Positions 11,087-21,836 of a stretch of 64,000 nt of DNA are shown in pieces. Every line of letters starts with the position of its first letter. Positions within the stretch are counted from its first letter, which is position 1. A program made the translations under genes and the position numbers. The stretch is taken from positions 124,001 through 188,000 of the forward strand of contig JAIWND010000012.1 in assembly GCA_025330725.1 (NCBI GenBank). The letters run 5' to 3'. Below the pieces are notes generated by a model. The model saw only the letters and a program-made list of their open reading frames with translations, had not been told where the DNA came from and did no database searches. The DNA is from Chlamydoabsidia padenii (Eukaryota; Mucoromycota; Mucoromycetes; Mucorales; Cunninghamellaceae).

Positions 11087-12022
11087 TTAAGAGGATGACA
11101 CATCAGTAGGGTGAATCAAAGTAGATGTAGTTGAAGCACCCAGTTTGTCCCAACAAGTTGGATCCATTGGTGATGGTAATGAGAATGTTGGCAATCCAGT
11201 ATAGAAACACATGTTAGAAGAGTGTGTTGGCATCATTGCTGTGAATGAGTAATTGTCCATGGATGATAAATCCCCACGATCATCTTCATCGTCCATAAAG
11301 CTTGATGTTCTTCTTGAATCAGTTGCAATTGAATAAGGCGATGATGTTAATTGAGGAGCAAGTGGTGTCATTGATGTGGTAGTAGTAGTAGTAGTGTTTT
11401 TGTCTTGTGGCTGGGATGGGGTTTGATGCTGTTGTTGATTCATCATTTGGTATTGATAAGGTTGATGGTGGTAACTTGGTTGAGAAGAAGATGAAGGATG
11501 CATAGGAATATCACAAGTGCCAATCATTTGTGGAGATACTAGTTTGCTCTCTTGTTGTCGCAAATTCAGTTGCATGATTAATTGTCGGTTTTCGTTTTGT
11601 AGTTGCAGTATTTGATATTGGTATCTGTCTTCTTTATTGACGCTTTGTCGTACCCAATCCAAGGCCTTTTCCACAATTTGTCCTTTGGAAGGTCGTCGAT
11701 AGTTTTGAAGATTAGGAAGAGATTCAGCCAGTTGTTGGAATTTGCCATTCAAGTTTTCCCGCCTTGCACGTTCGATCGCATTGTGTTCTGCCCTTTTTTC
11801 AGCTTTGCTGACAGATGTTCTATAGAGAGTAAAAAAAAAAAAAAATGAGATAAAGTGTATTTTATTGTTAGTTTGATATTACCTTTTCATAAACATAGAA
11901 GAGGTAGAGGAGTTGGGTTGTTTGTCAAATAAGGCCAGGTCAGGGCCCATGAAGTTGGTTTCCAGATTCATTGAATCAGACATTGCAGAATGATAGTATA
12001 TCATGTCGTTTGAGATGTCCAT
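11087..12022 (-). CDS. bHLH transcription factor
   Basis: Two exons, complement of 11087-11819 and 11883-12022, giving 290 aa. The basic region RAEHNAIERARRENLNGKF (residues about 55-75) carries the His-Glu-Arg triad (H-x3-E-R-x-R) used for E-box (CANNTG) contact. Helix 1 (FQQLAESLPNL), a short loop and helix 2 (KGQIVEKALDWVRQSV) follow, then a leucine/glutamine-rich helix (YQYQILQLQNENRQLI) that may extend the dimer as a coiled coil. The C-terminal half is Ser/Gln/Pro-rich and disordered-looking, with an acidic patch (FMDDEDDRGD). A nuclear regulator; its targets cannot be told from sequence. Confidence 0.88.
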
Positions 12023-12079
12023 AAGTATCACTTTTTAAAAGATAAAGGTAATGTATAAAAAGTAGAATAAAAAAAAGTG

Positions 12080-12084
<5 letters not shown>

Positions 12085-12125
<41 letters not shown>
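12085..12125. repeat. 41-nt A homopolymer upstream of the bHLH gene
   Basis: Forty-one A bases (T on the coding strand of the bHLH gene) about 60-100 nt before its ATG. Poly-T tracts are common just upstream of genes in this window. Confidence 0.9.
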
Positions 12126-12127
<2 letters not shown>

Positions 12128-12194
12128 GAAAGAGTAAAAAGTGAAAGAGAGAAAAAAAAGACCAAGAGCCCAAAATCCTTTTTTTACGTTTTCG

Positions 12195-12210
12195 ATTTCA
12201 AATCCCGACG
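12195..12210 (-). promoter_or_regulatory. CGTCGGGATTTGAAATCG element upstream of the bHLH gene
   Basis: Exact CGGGATTTGAAA on the sense strand, about 175 nt before the ATG at 12022. Confidence 0.5.
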
Positions 12211-14034
12211 ACACCCACTCCACCATTGTCCTAGGGCTTCCTTTTTTTATCTACCCTGTGATACATCAAAGGAGACCCCGTGATCATTTGCATTGACTTT
12301 TTCACTTGGGTGCCAAACGACGGTACGGATCGGAGTTACTTGATTTGTATTGGCCAGGTCTCTTCATGGGGGGGGGGGTACAAGTTCCATTGATTTGGGT
12401 TTCCAAACTATTTAAGAAGAAAAGTTTATTCGTTAACATGTCAATCGTTGCATTTATTTGACGCTAAGATCACAATGTGTATGTTTGTGTCTTCCCCTAT
12501 CATTTTATACCATCTTCTTTCTCTGATCAATCAGTATAATCAAAAAGGCGGGTATTCAAAGCCCCCTTTTTTTGCATGATTTGGATTTCTCCATCATCAA
12601 AGCAACCTCCTCTTCGTCCCAAATTTTGAAATAACATAGGAGTTGGCGGGAAAACGATCTTGTTTACTATGGTTTATATAGTAAGTCAACATGAGGATTT
12701 TTTTTTTTGTACATGCTCTCAATGTTTACCCATCATCGTGGTTGGGGGATCGTTTCGGCGAAAAAAAAAAGTGGGGGGGGGAGAGAGGAAGTCAGGGCGG
12801 ATCGAGAATCAAGGTAACAATCATTATGATGGGATAATGACAACTTGAATGCATAATAATGGTGAAAAAGAGATGATCCCTGCCTGTATTACATGGATCA
12901 TCTACTGTTTCATGCATCTTATGGTTCTTACCATCAAAGTAAATAACCAGTACCTATCACAATGCAAATTATACCACTATCGAACATATAAAAAGGTCGT
13001 TTGTCAGTGTGTTTTGTTTTTCGACCATGCAATTATCGTGATGGTCGCTCAAAAGCAAATATTAAAACACCGAACAATGCTCTTCCCGTTTTGGACTGAA
13101 ACTTTACGTATAACTCCGCTGAAAGTGTCATATTATCAAACCCATCCTGGGACGTAATAGGGAGGAATGAACAAAGAAATCGGGTGCCCCGATGAGAGAA
13201 GCCAATTTTACAATCAATATTCAGTAATTAAACACTAGGAATCCAGTGAATGCATGATCTAGAATCATTTGAACTGGGGACCCTGATGATTTTCATGCAA
13301 ACGCACAGATCGCTTTTCTTTTTCTTCTTTTATTAGGCATCCGCTCTGGTCCGAGCGGAGATGGGAATATCGAAAAGTAGTATGTATAATCCGTAATACC
13401 ATTGAGCTGGACAAAGATGAAGGTTTTCTTTGGCGTTCTCGAAAAAAAGAAAAAAAAACTCCACTTAAAATTGAAATACCGCTCTCATGCATTGGTCGCA
13501 CATGGTCTATCGAAAAAGTACACACCAATCGACCCTTAAACACATTCGGAGATATTCTATGCGATAAGGGTAAGGTGGTACCAATTTCAAACCTCGATCC
13601 CTATCATGGTGGAAAATGAAAAGAAACTTCATCTACATATAATTTTGTTTTCATAGATCTAATAGTTGAGCCATGTGAATGATCACTTTCCGGGGTAAAA
13701 AGTTATACACCTTACTGTGAGAATGTTAGGTGACCTACGGGAGCTTAAATATATAAAAAATGAAAAAATCTGATCTTTACTCATCATCTTGAACCTTGAT
13801 GGTATCTCAATGAACAGTATGTATAGATGGGGGTAACTGAATATAGCATCTGACAGGTCTATTAAAAGATGGAGGGTTGAGATAAGAGTTGGCTGGAGAA
13901 GAGGTATTCCTCGGTTCAGTAGATCAAAGAAACGACGGAAAGCGGAATTTGAATAATCCAGGGGCAAGGTGAGAAAAAAATAAAAGTGTTTTAAGACTTT
14001 TTTCCTTTTCTTTCTTCAACTTTTTATACATGAA
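12211..14034. other. Intergenic region between the bHLH and NicO genes
   Basis: Shared upstream region of two divergent genes, about 1.8 kb. It has short G or C runs (G10 near 12368, G9 near 12773) and no coding frame with recognisable features. A GCGGAATTTGAATAA element at 13942-13956 lies about 85 nt before the NicO start and is listed separately. Confidence 0.5.
13941..13957 (+). promoter_or_regulatory. GCGGAATTTGAATAA element upstream of the NicO transporter gene
   Basis: One mismatch to CGGGATTTGAA, sense orientation, about 85 nt before the ATG at 14035. Confidence 0.45.
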
Positions 14035-15477
14035 ATGACATCTTCTGGTGAACACACACGAATTCAACAATGGGCACTCGGTCACTTCTCTGAACATTCG
14101 TTTATCTACAAGCTCTTTTTTGGTCCTGATCCCAACAAAGTACGTCCCAAAGTATTGCTCATGTTTGGCTTCCTGTGTGTGGTGAACATTGTTATTTGGG
14201 TGGTGTCTGTTATTGTCTATAAGCCATATCCTTCCATGCTTGGCACTGGTGCTCTTGCTTACACCCTTGGTCTTCGTCATGCTGTGGATGCAGGTAAGAT
14301 TACATACTAGTAATATATGAAAAAACAGTGTAATCTCTCAACTCTTTATCTTCTTTTTTTTTTTTGAATAATATACATAGATCATATCTCGGCTATCGAC
14401 AATGTAACGCGGAAACTCTTGAATGATAACAAACACCCTGTCAGTGTTGGTCTTTTCTTCTCACTTGGACATTCCACCATTGTATTTATCGTCTCTGTCA
14501 TTGTAGCGGCGACTGCCAATGCGGTAGCCAACGGTGTTGATCACTTTTCCGAAATTGGGGGAATCATCGGTGCATCCATCTCGATTGCATTCTTGGTGTT
14601 GATTGCAACACTGAACATCATTGTGCTTGTAGGGGTCCTTCGTACACTACGTCGCGTCAAACGGGAAGGGATTTATACTGAACTGGATATTGAAGATTAC
14701 TTGAACAAGAGTGGTATTCTTGGTCGCTTCTTCCGCCCGGTATTCCGCTTTGTCGATGCTTCTTGGAAAATGTATCCTTTGGGTCTCTTGTTTGGTTTGG
14801 GATTCGACACATCTACTGAAATCACCTTGTTGGGTATTACTGCTATCCAGGGAGCACAAGGCATGAACATGTGGTTGATCATCTTATTACCACTTTTGTT
14901 TACTTCGGGTGAGAGGGCAAAAAGAAAAAGAAGAAAAGGTCTCAAGGAATATATTCTTTTTACTCATCCATCTTCTATTATAGGAATGTCATTGATTGAT
15001 TCTTTGGATGGTATGCTCATGCTCTTCACCTATACTTGGGCTTACATCAACCCTGTACGCAAACTCTACTACAACCTTACCATCACGATGATCAGCGTGG
15101 TAGTGGCTGTTTTGGTGGCAATAATCGAATTCTTCTCATTGATTGGTGAACAATTACACTTGGAAAATGGATGGTGGAGCTTCTGGTACACCCTCAGCGA
15201 CAGTTTTGAATGGATCGGGATCGTCATTGTTGGTGCATTTATTATGACCTGGGTTATTAGTGCCATTGTATACCGCTGGTTAGGTTATAAAGCTCTGGAA
15301 CGGGAATTCGACTTGAAGGGGGCTAATGTGGATGTTGACAAGGTGGGCAGCAAAACTTTGGCTGTGATGGAACAAGGAAAAGAAGATGATACTTCTCCTG
15401 ATAATGAATTAACTATTGAAGGTGTTCCACTGGACGAAAAATCAAGACCCTCTCCTTTGACTAATGATACTAAATAG
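14035..15477 (+). CDS. NicO-family nickel/cobalt transporter
   Basis: Three exons (14035-14293, 14381-14908, 14984-15477) give 426 aa. The signature RHAVDADHISAIDNVTRKL (spanning the first splice junction) is the metal-selective helix II motif of the HoxN/NixA family, and LGFDTSTEITLL plus GMSLIDSLDGMLM match the other family motifs. About eight hydrophobic segments are seen; residues in the first 30 are cytosolic-looking. It imports Ni2+/Co2+, probably across the plasma membrane, to supply urease. The second intron (14909-14983) is 75 nt with no stop, so retention would insert 25 basic residues between TSG and MSLID; family alignment favours removal. The C-terminal tail is acidic. Confidence 0.9.
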
Positions 15478-15841
15478 GCTGGTCTAGTTATAGTGTTCCC
15501 TTCCCTTCCCCCCTCTCACTTTTACGTTTGTGATTAGTATAGATGACCATTTATTGTTTAATTATTACCTTTGTAGATACTTCCTTTGTATACTTTTACA
15601 TATCATTAGTTAAATTTACCGTACATATACTTCTAATCAATAAAACATCATTTTTAAAAATCATGATTGTCATATGTCTGGGTTTTAAATGTAAATCCCG
15701 ATCAATGCAAAAAAAAAAAAAAAAAAGTGTGTCTTCTCCACATCAAAGCAAGGCTATGTATTAAAAATACAATAGTACCACTATGGGTACTAAAAAAATA
15801 AAAGAATTTTATTCCAAATACAACTATACACTAAACTATAA
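15478..15841. other. Convergent 3' spacer
   Basis: Between the 3' ends of the NicO (+) and M28 peptidase (-) genes. Contains AATAAA at 15639-15644, an A run near 15711-15726 and a GTAAATCCCGAT sequence at 15691-15702 (CGGGATTTAC on the minus strand). No gene is supported. Confidence 0.55.
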
Positions 15842-18468
15842 CTAGTCCGCCTTGAGTATTTTGGAAGCTTCATGGAGTTGTTTGGCAGCACGTTCAACAG
15901 TATGAACGACAAGTGCATCGTCAGCTTCGTCAGTAGCTTCGACAATGGCGGGGAAGTATTGTGAATCATAGCCTTGCCAGAGGGAGGGAGCATACACCAC
16001 ATGCTTATACCAGGGACGACTAGCAATACCTTCGGGATCAATAAAGCCACGTTCAAAGTAAGTTAAGCGCTTGTTGGCCTTGCTGACACGATTCCGTAAG
16101 ACACTAGGCAAAGCATCATCCTTCACATCCTTGTATTCTTCCAAACGTTCTTGTAGGTGAGCCAGACGTTGTTCAAATCCACGGGTTCGTTTGCTGAGTT
16201 TTTCCGAAGCAGTGCGCAGGTTATCAAGTGTTTTCCCTGTGTACTCTTCGATACTGTCGACATAGTTGGAGAGTTCATCAGCATAGTCGTTGGGGCTGAT
16301 AGGTAAGACACGGTCATCGGAAAGACGAACGAGGAGAGCGCTGACGATACGTGCCATGGTGGCGTGGTATTCAAATGTGGGATCCCCAAACTTTTCCATC
16401 CAATGGAAGCTGTCGTAATTGCTGTGATAGACGCCGTAATCACCTTCAAATCGAATATCCACACTGGCAATACCCACATGTTGTAAGAAGGATGTAAAGT
16501 CAGAGCCACTTCCAAGGGTGCCGACAGGGGGAATGTCGCTATTGGTAAGATTAGACCACGCATTGTAAACAGAGCCACCAGTACGAGGATCATTTACATT
16601 CTTGGTTACTTGATACAAGAGCTTTTTCAATGAAGGAGACGCTCTGGCGGCAAAGTGAGGTCCAGACACAGCAGTATCCATATTGATGTAAACAGTTCCT
16701 TCCTTGTTCAACCAGTCGCGGTTATCTTCCACCCATTCAGTAGAGCCAACTAGACCATATTCTTCAGCATCCCAAGAAGCTAATATAATCGTACGACGAG
16801 GACGCCAACCTGTTTTCAATAATTCGCCAAACACACGAGCAGTTTCGAGCTAAAGACGACAATAAAACATTTGTTAATCAATTGTTCAATTTCTATTCCA
16901 TATTTTTTTTTTCTTACCAAGACGGCAGATCCAGAGGAAGGATCCACAGCTCCATATACCCAAGCATCTCGATGATTACCAAAGATTACTGCATGTTCCG
17001 GTTCTTCAGTTCCATTGATAACCCCAATAACGTTCCAAATCGGTGTAATCTTGTTTTCAATATGGTTGGTCAAAATCACGTCACCTTCGGTAGGACCAGA
17101 GTAATAATCCACTTGATCCAATCCACCTTTCCATTCAGCAGAAGCCTTGACACCACGGCCTTGAGTAGCCTTAAGTAGAGGTAAAGCATCTTTCCATGAT
17201 AAAGGCAGAGAGGGAATATTCGTCAATGCAGGACTGTCTTCGGGATTAATGCGAGGAGCATCCTTAGTTGCAGCATAGCCTGGAGTAAGAGGATCGCCAG
17301 CAAGGAGTGGCAAGTACTGCACAGAACCTCTTTGCGCCGAGCTTTCAGAACGCCTAATCAAACATGTATATATATATATAAAGTAGTTAGTTTTCCTTTT
17401 CATACCTATTTGTTGATCTTTTTTTTTTTTTCTTACCATGGTCCTTCAGGATAGGATTTATTGAGTGAAAGGAAAGGCCATTGGTCCTTGTTCAATGGTC
17501 CATCATCAATAGGGTCGGAGTAAATAAGAGCACCAATACAGCCATAATTTTCAGCAGCACGCAATTTAAGACCACGTAAGGAATCACCATAACGTACAAG
17601 AGCAATAGTACCATTGAGAGTGATGCCTTGATCAACCAAATATTGAAAGTCTTCAAGGGTACCATAGTTTGCATATACCACTGGGCCAGTAACAGTACCA
17701 TTCTTGGAATAGCCTAAATCAGAAAAAAAAAAAAAAAAAAAAAAAGAGTTGATATTAAATACAGTTCATCCTAATACGTTATTTTCTTTACCATGGAAAG
17801 TAGGTACCACATCAGGATCATGACTTGTTTCATCTTCATCAACAGGGTCTTCACGTAAAGAGGCTTCAAATTGCAAGTGCTTGGGACCAGATACCAAAGC
17901 CAGACGACGAGCAATAGGGTAGTTCAACAAGGGGTAGTAGGTCTCGATTTTGCTTTCAATGCCGAATTCAGTAAACTTGTCCAGAGTCCATTGAGCTTGA
18001 CGTTCGTCGCTTGGAGTACCAGCCAAGTGAGCTTCAGAGGTATATTTTTTCAAAAAGTCGCGGGTGTTTTGTGCAGAAGGATGTTCGATCACAAATCTTT
18101 CAGCTGGACTGGATTGATGTTCTTTTGGAGCTACAGGCAAAAAAAAAAAAAAAAAAAGTAATGAGTACTGTATAAAATGACCCCTTTTTTTGAACAAGCA
18201 GTCTAGTGTGTATTTCTTTTATCTTCTTACCTTTGTTATCAGACTTTAACCAGCCAATAGTCAGAATAGTTACAATCACCAAAGTAAAGACAATGAGAAT
18301 GGACGTGATAATGAGCTTGATTTTGTGTTGGCGACGTTTTTTTGCAGCACCAGCATCAGCTAATAAGGGAGCTTGTTCACCTTCAAGTTTACCATCAAGC
18401 CATAGTTGGAAGCGTTGCCACCAGTTTGATGAGGAAGTATCGGATGGCAAAGATATAGGTCCTGCCAT
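15842..18468 (-). CDS. M28-family zinc peptidase, GCPII/transferrin-receptor-like (Tre2/Vps70 type)
   Basis: Five exons, complement of 15842-16849, 16918-17353, 17437-17713, 17792-18130 and 18231-18468, giving 765 aa. A cytosolic N-tail (WWQRFQLWL) leads to one transmembrane segment (about 51-73), so it is a type II membrane protein. A protease-associated domain follows (VVYANYGTLEDFQ, ALVRYGDSLRGLK, GALIYSDPIDDGP) and the fungal segment SSAQRGSVQYLPLLAGDPLTPGY. The peptidase domain keeps metal and catalytic residues: GNHRDAWVYGAVDPSSG (His, Asp), SWDAEEYGLVGS (catalytic Glu and zinc Glu), INMDTAVSG (Asp) and the YHSNYDSFHW region (His). A helical dimerisation domain ends the protein. Yeast relatives act in vacuolar sorting and transporter turnover. 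Confidence 0.92.
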
Positions 18469-18890
18469 TAAAAAAAGAAGAAGTTGAAAAGAAAGACGAA
18501 AAGATAGAAAAATTGAACTGCGTTTTAAAACTTATGCCTAAACTTAAAAATGGTAAGATGTCCTTTTTTAAGGAAAATCTCCGCTCCTGAGATTTAGCCG
18601 ATCGCCCGGAGTGTAATTTTGCAATGGTGTGATTAAAGTACACTTTTATATAATCCTGTAGCGTGAGACCCGCTTATCTTTTGTCCAAGCTTCAGTCATG
18701 CAGTTCTTGACCAGGTCAATAAATTCAATCCCCGCTTGATTGCTACACGATTCCTTTTGACCTGTAACTTGCTAAATAAAGTCCAATGTTTAGTATAAAA
18801 ATAGATAAAAAAAGTAATTTTATTAAGTAAAGTAGAGAAAAAAGTAAGGATGAGGAATGGCTAGACTAAACATAATAGATAAAAAAGGCA
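18469..18890. other. Intergenic spacer upstream of the M28 peptidase gene
   Basis: Contains a degenerate GCGGAGATTTTCC element on the minus strand (18573-18585). No gene is supported. Confidence 0.45.
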
Positions 18891-19847
18891 TCATTCTGCC
18901 ACCACAGTATAAGCACGGATCTTCATGATGAGACCATTGACTTCACCACGACTCTTGTTGACAGCCACATGAAATTCATCCGTCGTATTCCCGGATGCCA
19001 TGGTTGCCGCAGCCAAGTATGTGAGATCTTGTTGAGTGAGATGAGTCCATTGTTGATATTGATGCTGCAAGTTGTCTTTGGCCAACACCAGCTGTTGGAA
19101 GCGAGCCGATCGATCCATCATATAAGAGTCCATGAGCTTGATTACCATTGCCATCAGGTCCTTGTGGTAGCGAGTCATATCACGGGCACGATCTTGTACC
19201 ATAGCGAGTTGTTGTCGTAGTCCACCTGCTTCCCGAGTAAAACGGCGGTCGAGATGATCCAGTGAGCTGTGTAACACAATCCGTTGTCGTTCCCATTGTT
19301 CCTTCTTTGTTACTGCCATGTCCCGTTCGCGTGCCAACACTTGCTCTCGTCGCCGCAACGCCTCCAGTTGTTGTCTTGATCGCATAGCTTCGTCTTTCAA
19401 TGTCTTGACCTGGGATTCCATCGATACCGACGATCGTTTCGTTTCATCCAATGTTTTTTGCTTGATCTCCAGGATCTGTGTCAGGCCTTCAATGTGGATT
19501 CGGTATTGTTGATTGGATTCTGTGTAGACCTTTGTTTGGATATCATGTTGGTATTTGGCATATCGAGTGTTTTCGAGCTAAAAGGAGCAAAAAAAAAAGT
19601 AAGAGTTAATGGTTAGTCAGCTATTCTATTAAACACTGCTCATTTTTTTGGGGGGAGGTATACTTACTTGAGTTTTAGTTGCAGAGAGTTCCTTGAGTAC
19701 ACGTTCCAGTTTATCTTGCAGTTGTTGGACAATATGATTGGTTGTGGAGATACTTGGTTGAGGTGCAGTCGAAGGTAAAGAGACAAGAAGTGGTTGTGTA
19801 AAGATTAAGCTATTACTGTGTGATAGAGATTCTCGTATTTGAAGCAT
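18891..19847 (-). CDS. Coiled-coil protein of unknown function
   Basis: Two exons, complement of 18891-19577 and 19668-19847, giving 288 aa. The start ATG at 19847 (MLQIRESLSH) is the first in frame after a Ser-rich leader. Residues about 38-200 are strongly helical and charged with heptad-like spacing (VQQLQDKLERVLKELSATK, RRREQVLARERDMAVTKKEQ, SSLDHLDRRFTREAGGLRQQ). The C-terminal 70 residues are less repetitive (QWTHLTQQDLTYLAAATMAS and GEVNGLIMKIRAYTVVAE). I do not recognise the family; the size and build would suit a cytoskeletal, kinetochore or tethering component, which is only a guess. Confidence 0.75.
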
Positions 19848-20273
19848 GATTATTATTTGTGAAGAAGAGGAAGAAGTATGAATTAAGAATGAGTAAGATA
19901 TAAGCAAATAGTGATAAAGGAGATACAAAAACCCCTTCCACAAAAAAGGGTGATCATTAACATAATACCGACATATAAGCTACATATAAAAAGAGAGGAG
20001 AAGAGGGATACAAATAAAAAGAGTATTGCACGTTCACCCCACAGGAGCAATAGGGGAAAAGGAAGACGTAGAGGAGAGTGGTGAAAAAAGAAAAGAAAAA
20101 AAAAAAAAAAGGAAGGGGGAAAGACAATGCCGAATTCAATTGCCGCCAAACTCTCATTGGTCAAATGTACTCAAGTGGACCCGAGACAGAACAAAAAAAC
20201 CCCTTTCTTCCCAAACATCCCCTTTTTACTTTGACCTACTTGTAAATGCTTCTTTCGGAAACATGACCCCATT
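19848..20273. other. Intergenic spacer upstream of the coiled-coil gene
   Basis: Includes GGCGGCAATTGAATTCGG on the minus strand (20129-20147), a weak (two-mismatch) match to the recurrent promoter-like element, and an A tract at about 20094-20109. Confidence 0.4.
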
Positions 20274-20381
20274 CTATTTATATTTATATATCTTTCGCAT
20301 CAACCTATCATTGTCTTTCTCTTGATCAATCCTCGCCACTTGCCACTCTGACTCCTTTTTATTCCTTGATGGGCTTCTTAC

Positions 20382-20645
20382 ACTTGGTATCGCTTTTCCT
20401 ATGACAGCAAACTCAGTATTCGCAGCCTTGATGTTGTTGCCGTCAACCAGTTGATAATCTAGGGTGACATTGGTGGAGACTTCTTGGAATAATGCTTTTG
20501 AAGGTAACAAGAAAAGGGAAAAAAAAAAAAAAAGGTTTTGAAAAGGTACTCATCCTCTTTTAGCTCACTTTGACGATAACATGACTTGTATATCAGCAGG
20601 ATCACGGACAACATTACCTTCATCACAAGAAACAAACCCGGCCAT
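20382..20645 (-). CDS. Possible small spliced gene (uncertain)
   Basis: A tentative two-exon start: 20618-20645 (ATG GCC GGG..., MAGFVSCDE, donor GTAATG) joined to 20382-20494, which encodes ALFQEVSTNVTLDYQLVDG and continues to AVIGKAIPS before a GTAAGA donor. The second exon reads like real coding sequence (balanced composition, amphipathic pattern). A third exon may begin near 20275 after AAATAG and read NGVMFPKEAF to a TAA, or the frame may simply run on to 20274. The donor of the first intron is weak and I do not recognise the product. It could be a short conserved protein or a gene remnant. Confidence 0.3.
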
Positions 20646-21017
20646 TAACTGCTTACAATGAATGATATGGGCCACCACTTGACAATAGCGACAGTAGCAA
20701 ACACATACATAAAAATGATACTGGTGTAATGAGCCCAATAATGCAACAATTGCTCTCCCACAACACCATACTCATAAACCCACTAGTGTATAGATTCCAT
20801 CTGAAATTGCTTTTACTTTTAATGTAGCTTATTATTTTACTTGGTGTGTAATACTTTAAATAAAAACCATTTATATCTAATCATTATACTGTATACACAG
20901 ATTTGTCCCAATTATATGCCTGTTGTTTCAATCATAAATAAGTAAAATAGGTGTCTTTATTAGTTTATCAAATAAGAGTGGGGGGAAGGGAAGGGGGTAA
21001 TATCACTATATCTAAAT
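20646..21017. other. Spacer, 3' flank of the V-ATPase gene
   Basis: AT-rich, with several AATAAA-like hexamers. No gene is supported. Confidence 0.45.
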
Positions 21018-21801
21018 CTATAGATCGTCATCTACTATGACTGAATCAAAACTAAAAGGCTGGAAGCCATATCCATCTGCCGCATAGAATTTGCCGTCAA
21101 ACTCGACCCAATGTAACCGTAAGGTGTGTAGGAATGCTGACAAACCTTCCATCCCAATCAAGATGAAGCAGGTCAACGAAAACCACACAGCAAAGCCAAT
21201 AAACAAACCTATCGTTCCACCAATCCCACTAAAGTTAAACCAGATCTTCAATGTCATATCCCATAATACACTTGATAATTCTAAGTTTATAAGAAATGAT
21301 AAAAGATTAGTGTTAGTGTTAGTTTAAGGTAGGGAGGTGGGGATGTCATCTTACGAGCATGAGCCAGTGATAACGCCCAAAGACGGAGATAGGAGGCAGT
21401 GTTGGAGATACAGTTTAAGCAGAATTCAATGGTGTGGATCGTTTGATGGATCATTTCTTCGCCAAAGTCAAACTACAGAAAGAAGGAGAAAGAAAAAAAA
21501 AAGAAGAAGGTTGAGATGATGTTCATGCTGAATATTCATTTTGATACATACCTCTTCTTCTTCAGGATCATCGGCAGCACCAGTACCAGAGGGAGCGTGT
21601 ACATTCAAAGCGTCTTCTTCGTCAGTGGCATGTTCATCATCAGCCACGGAAGCATATTGATGCATACTATGTTGTTTCTTCAGGTAGTAAGGCTTTCCAA
21701 ACCACATCCAAGGGACACAGATCACAGCAATAAGCACCAAGAAAACTTGGACGACACCCTATATAAATGTAATCAAACATAAAAGGTTAACCAACATCCC
21801 T

Positions 21802-21836
<35 letters not shown>

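Noticed and set aside
20618..20645. Uninterrupted reading of the upstream small ORF (MAGFVSCDEGNVVRDPADIQ...)
   Set aside because: It ends at a TGA after 26 codons, and its phase at the GTGAGC donor does not match the downstream exon; the GTAATG donor is the only one keeping frame.
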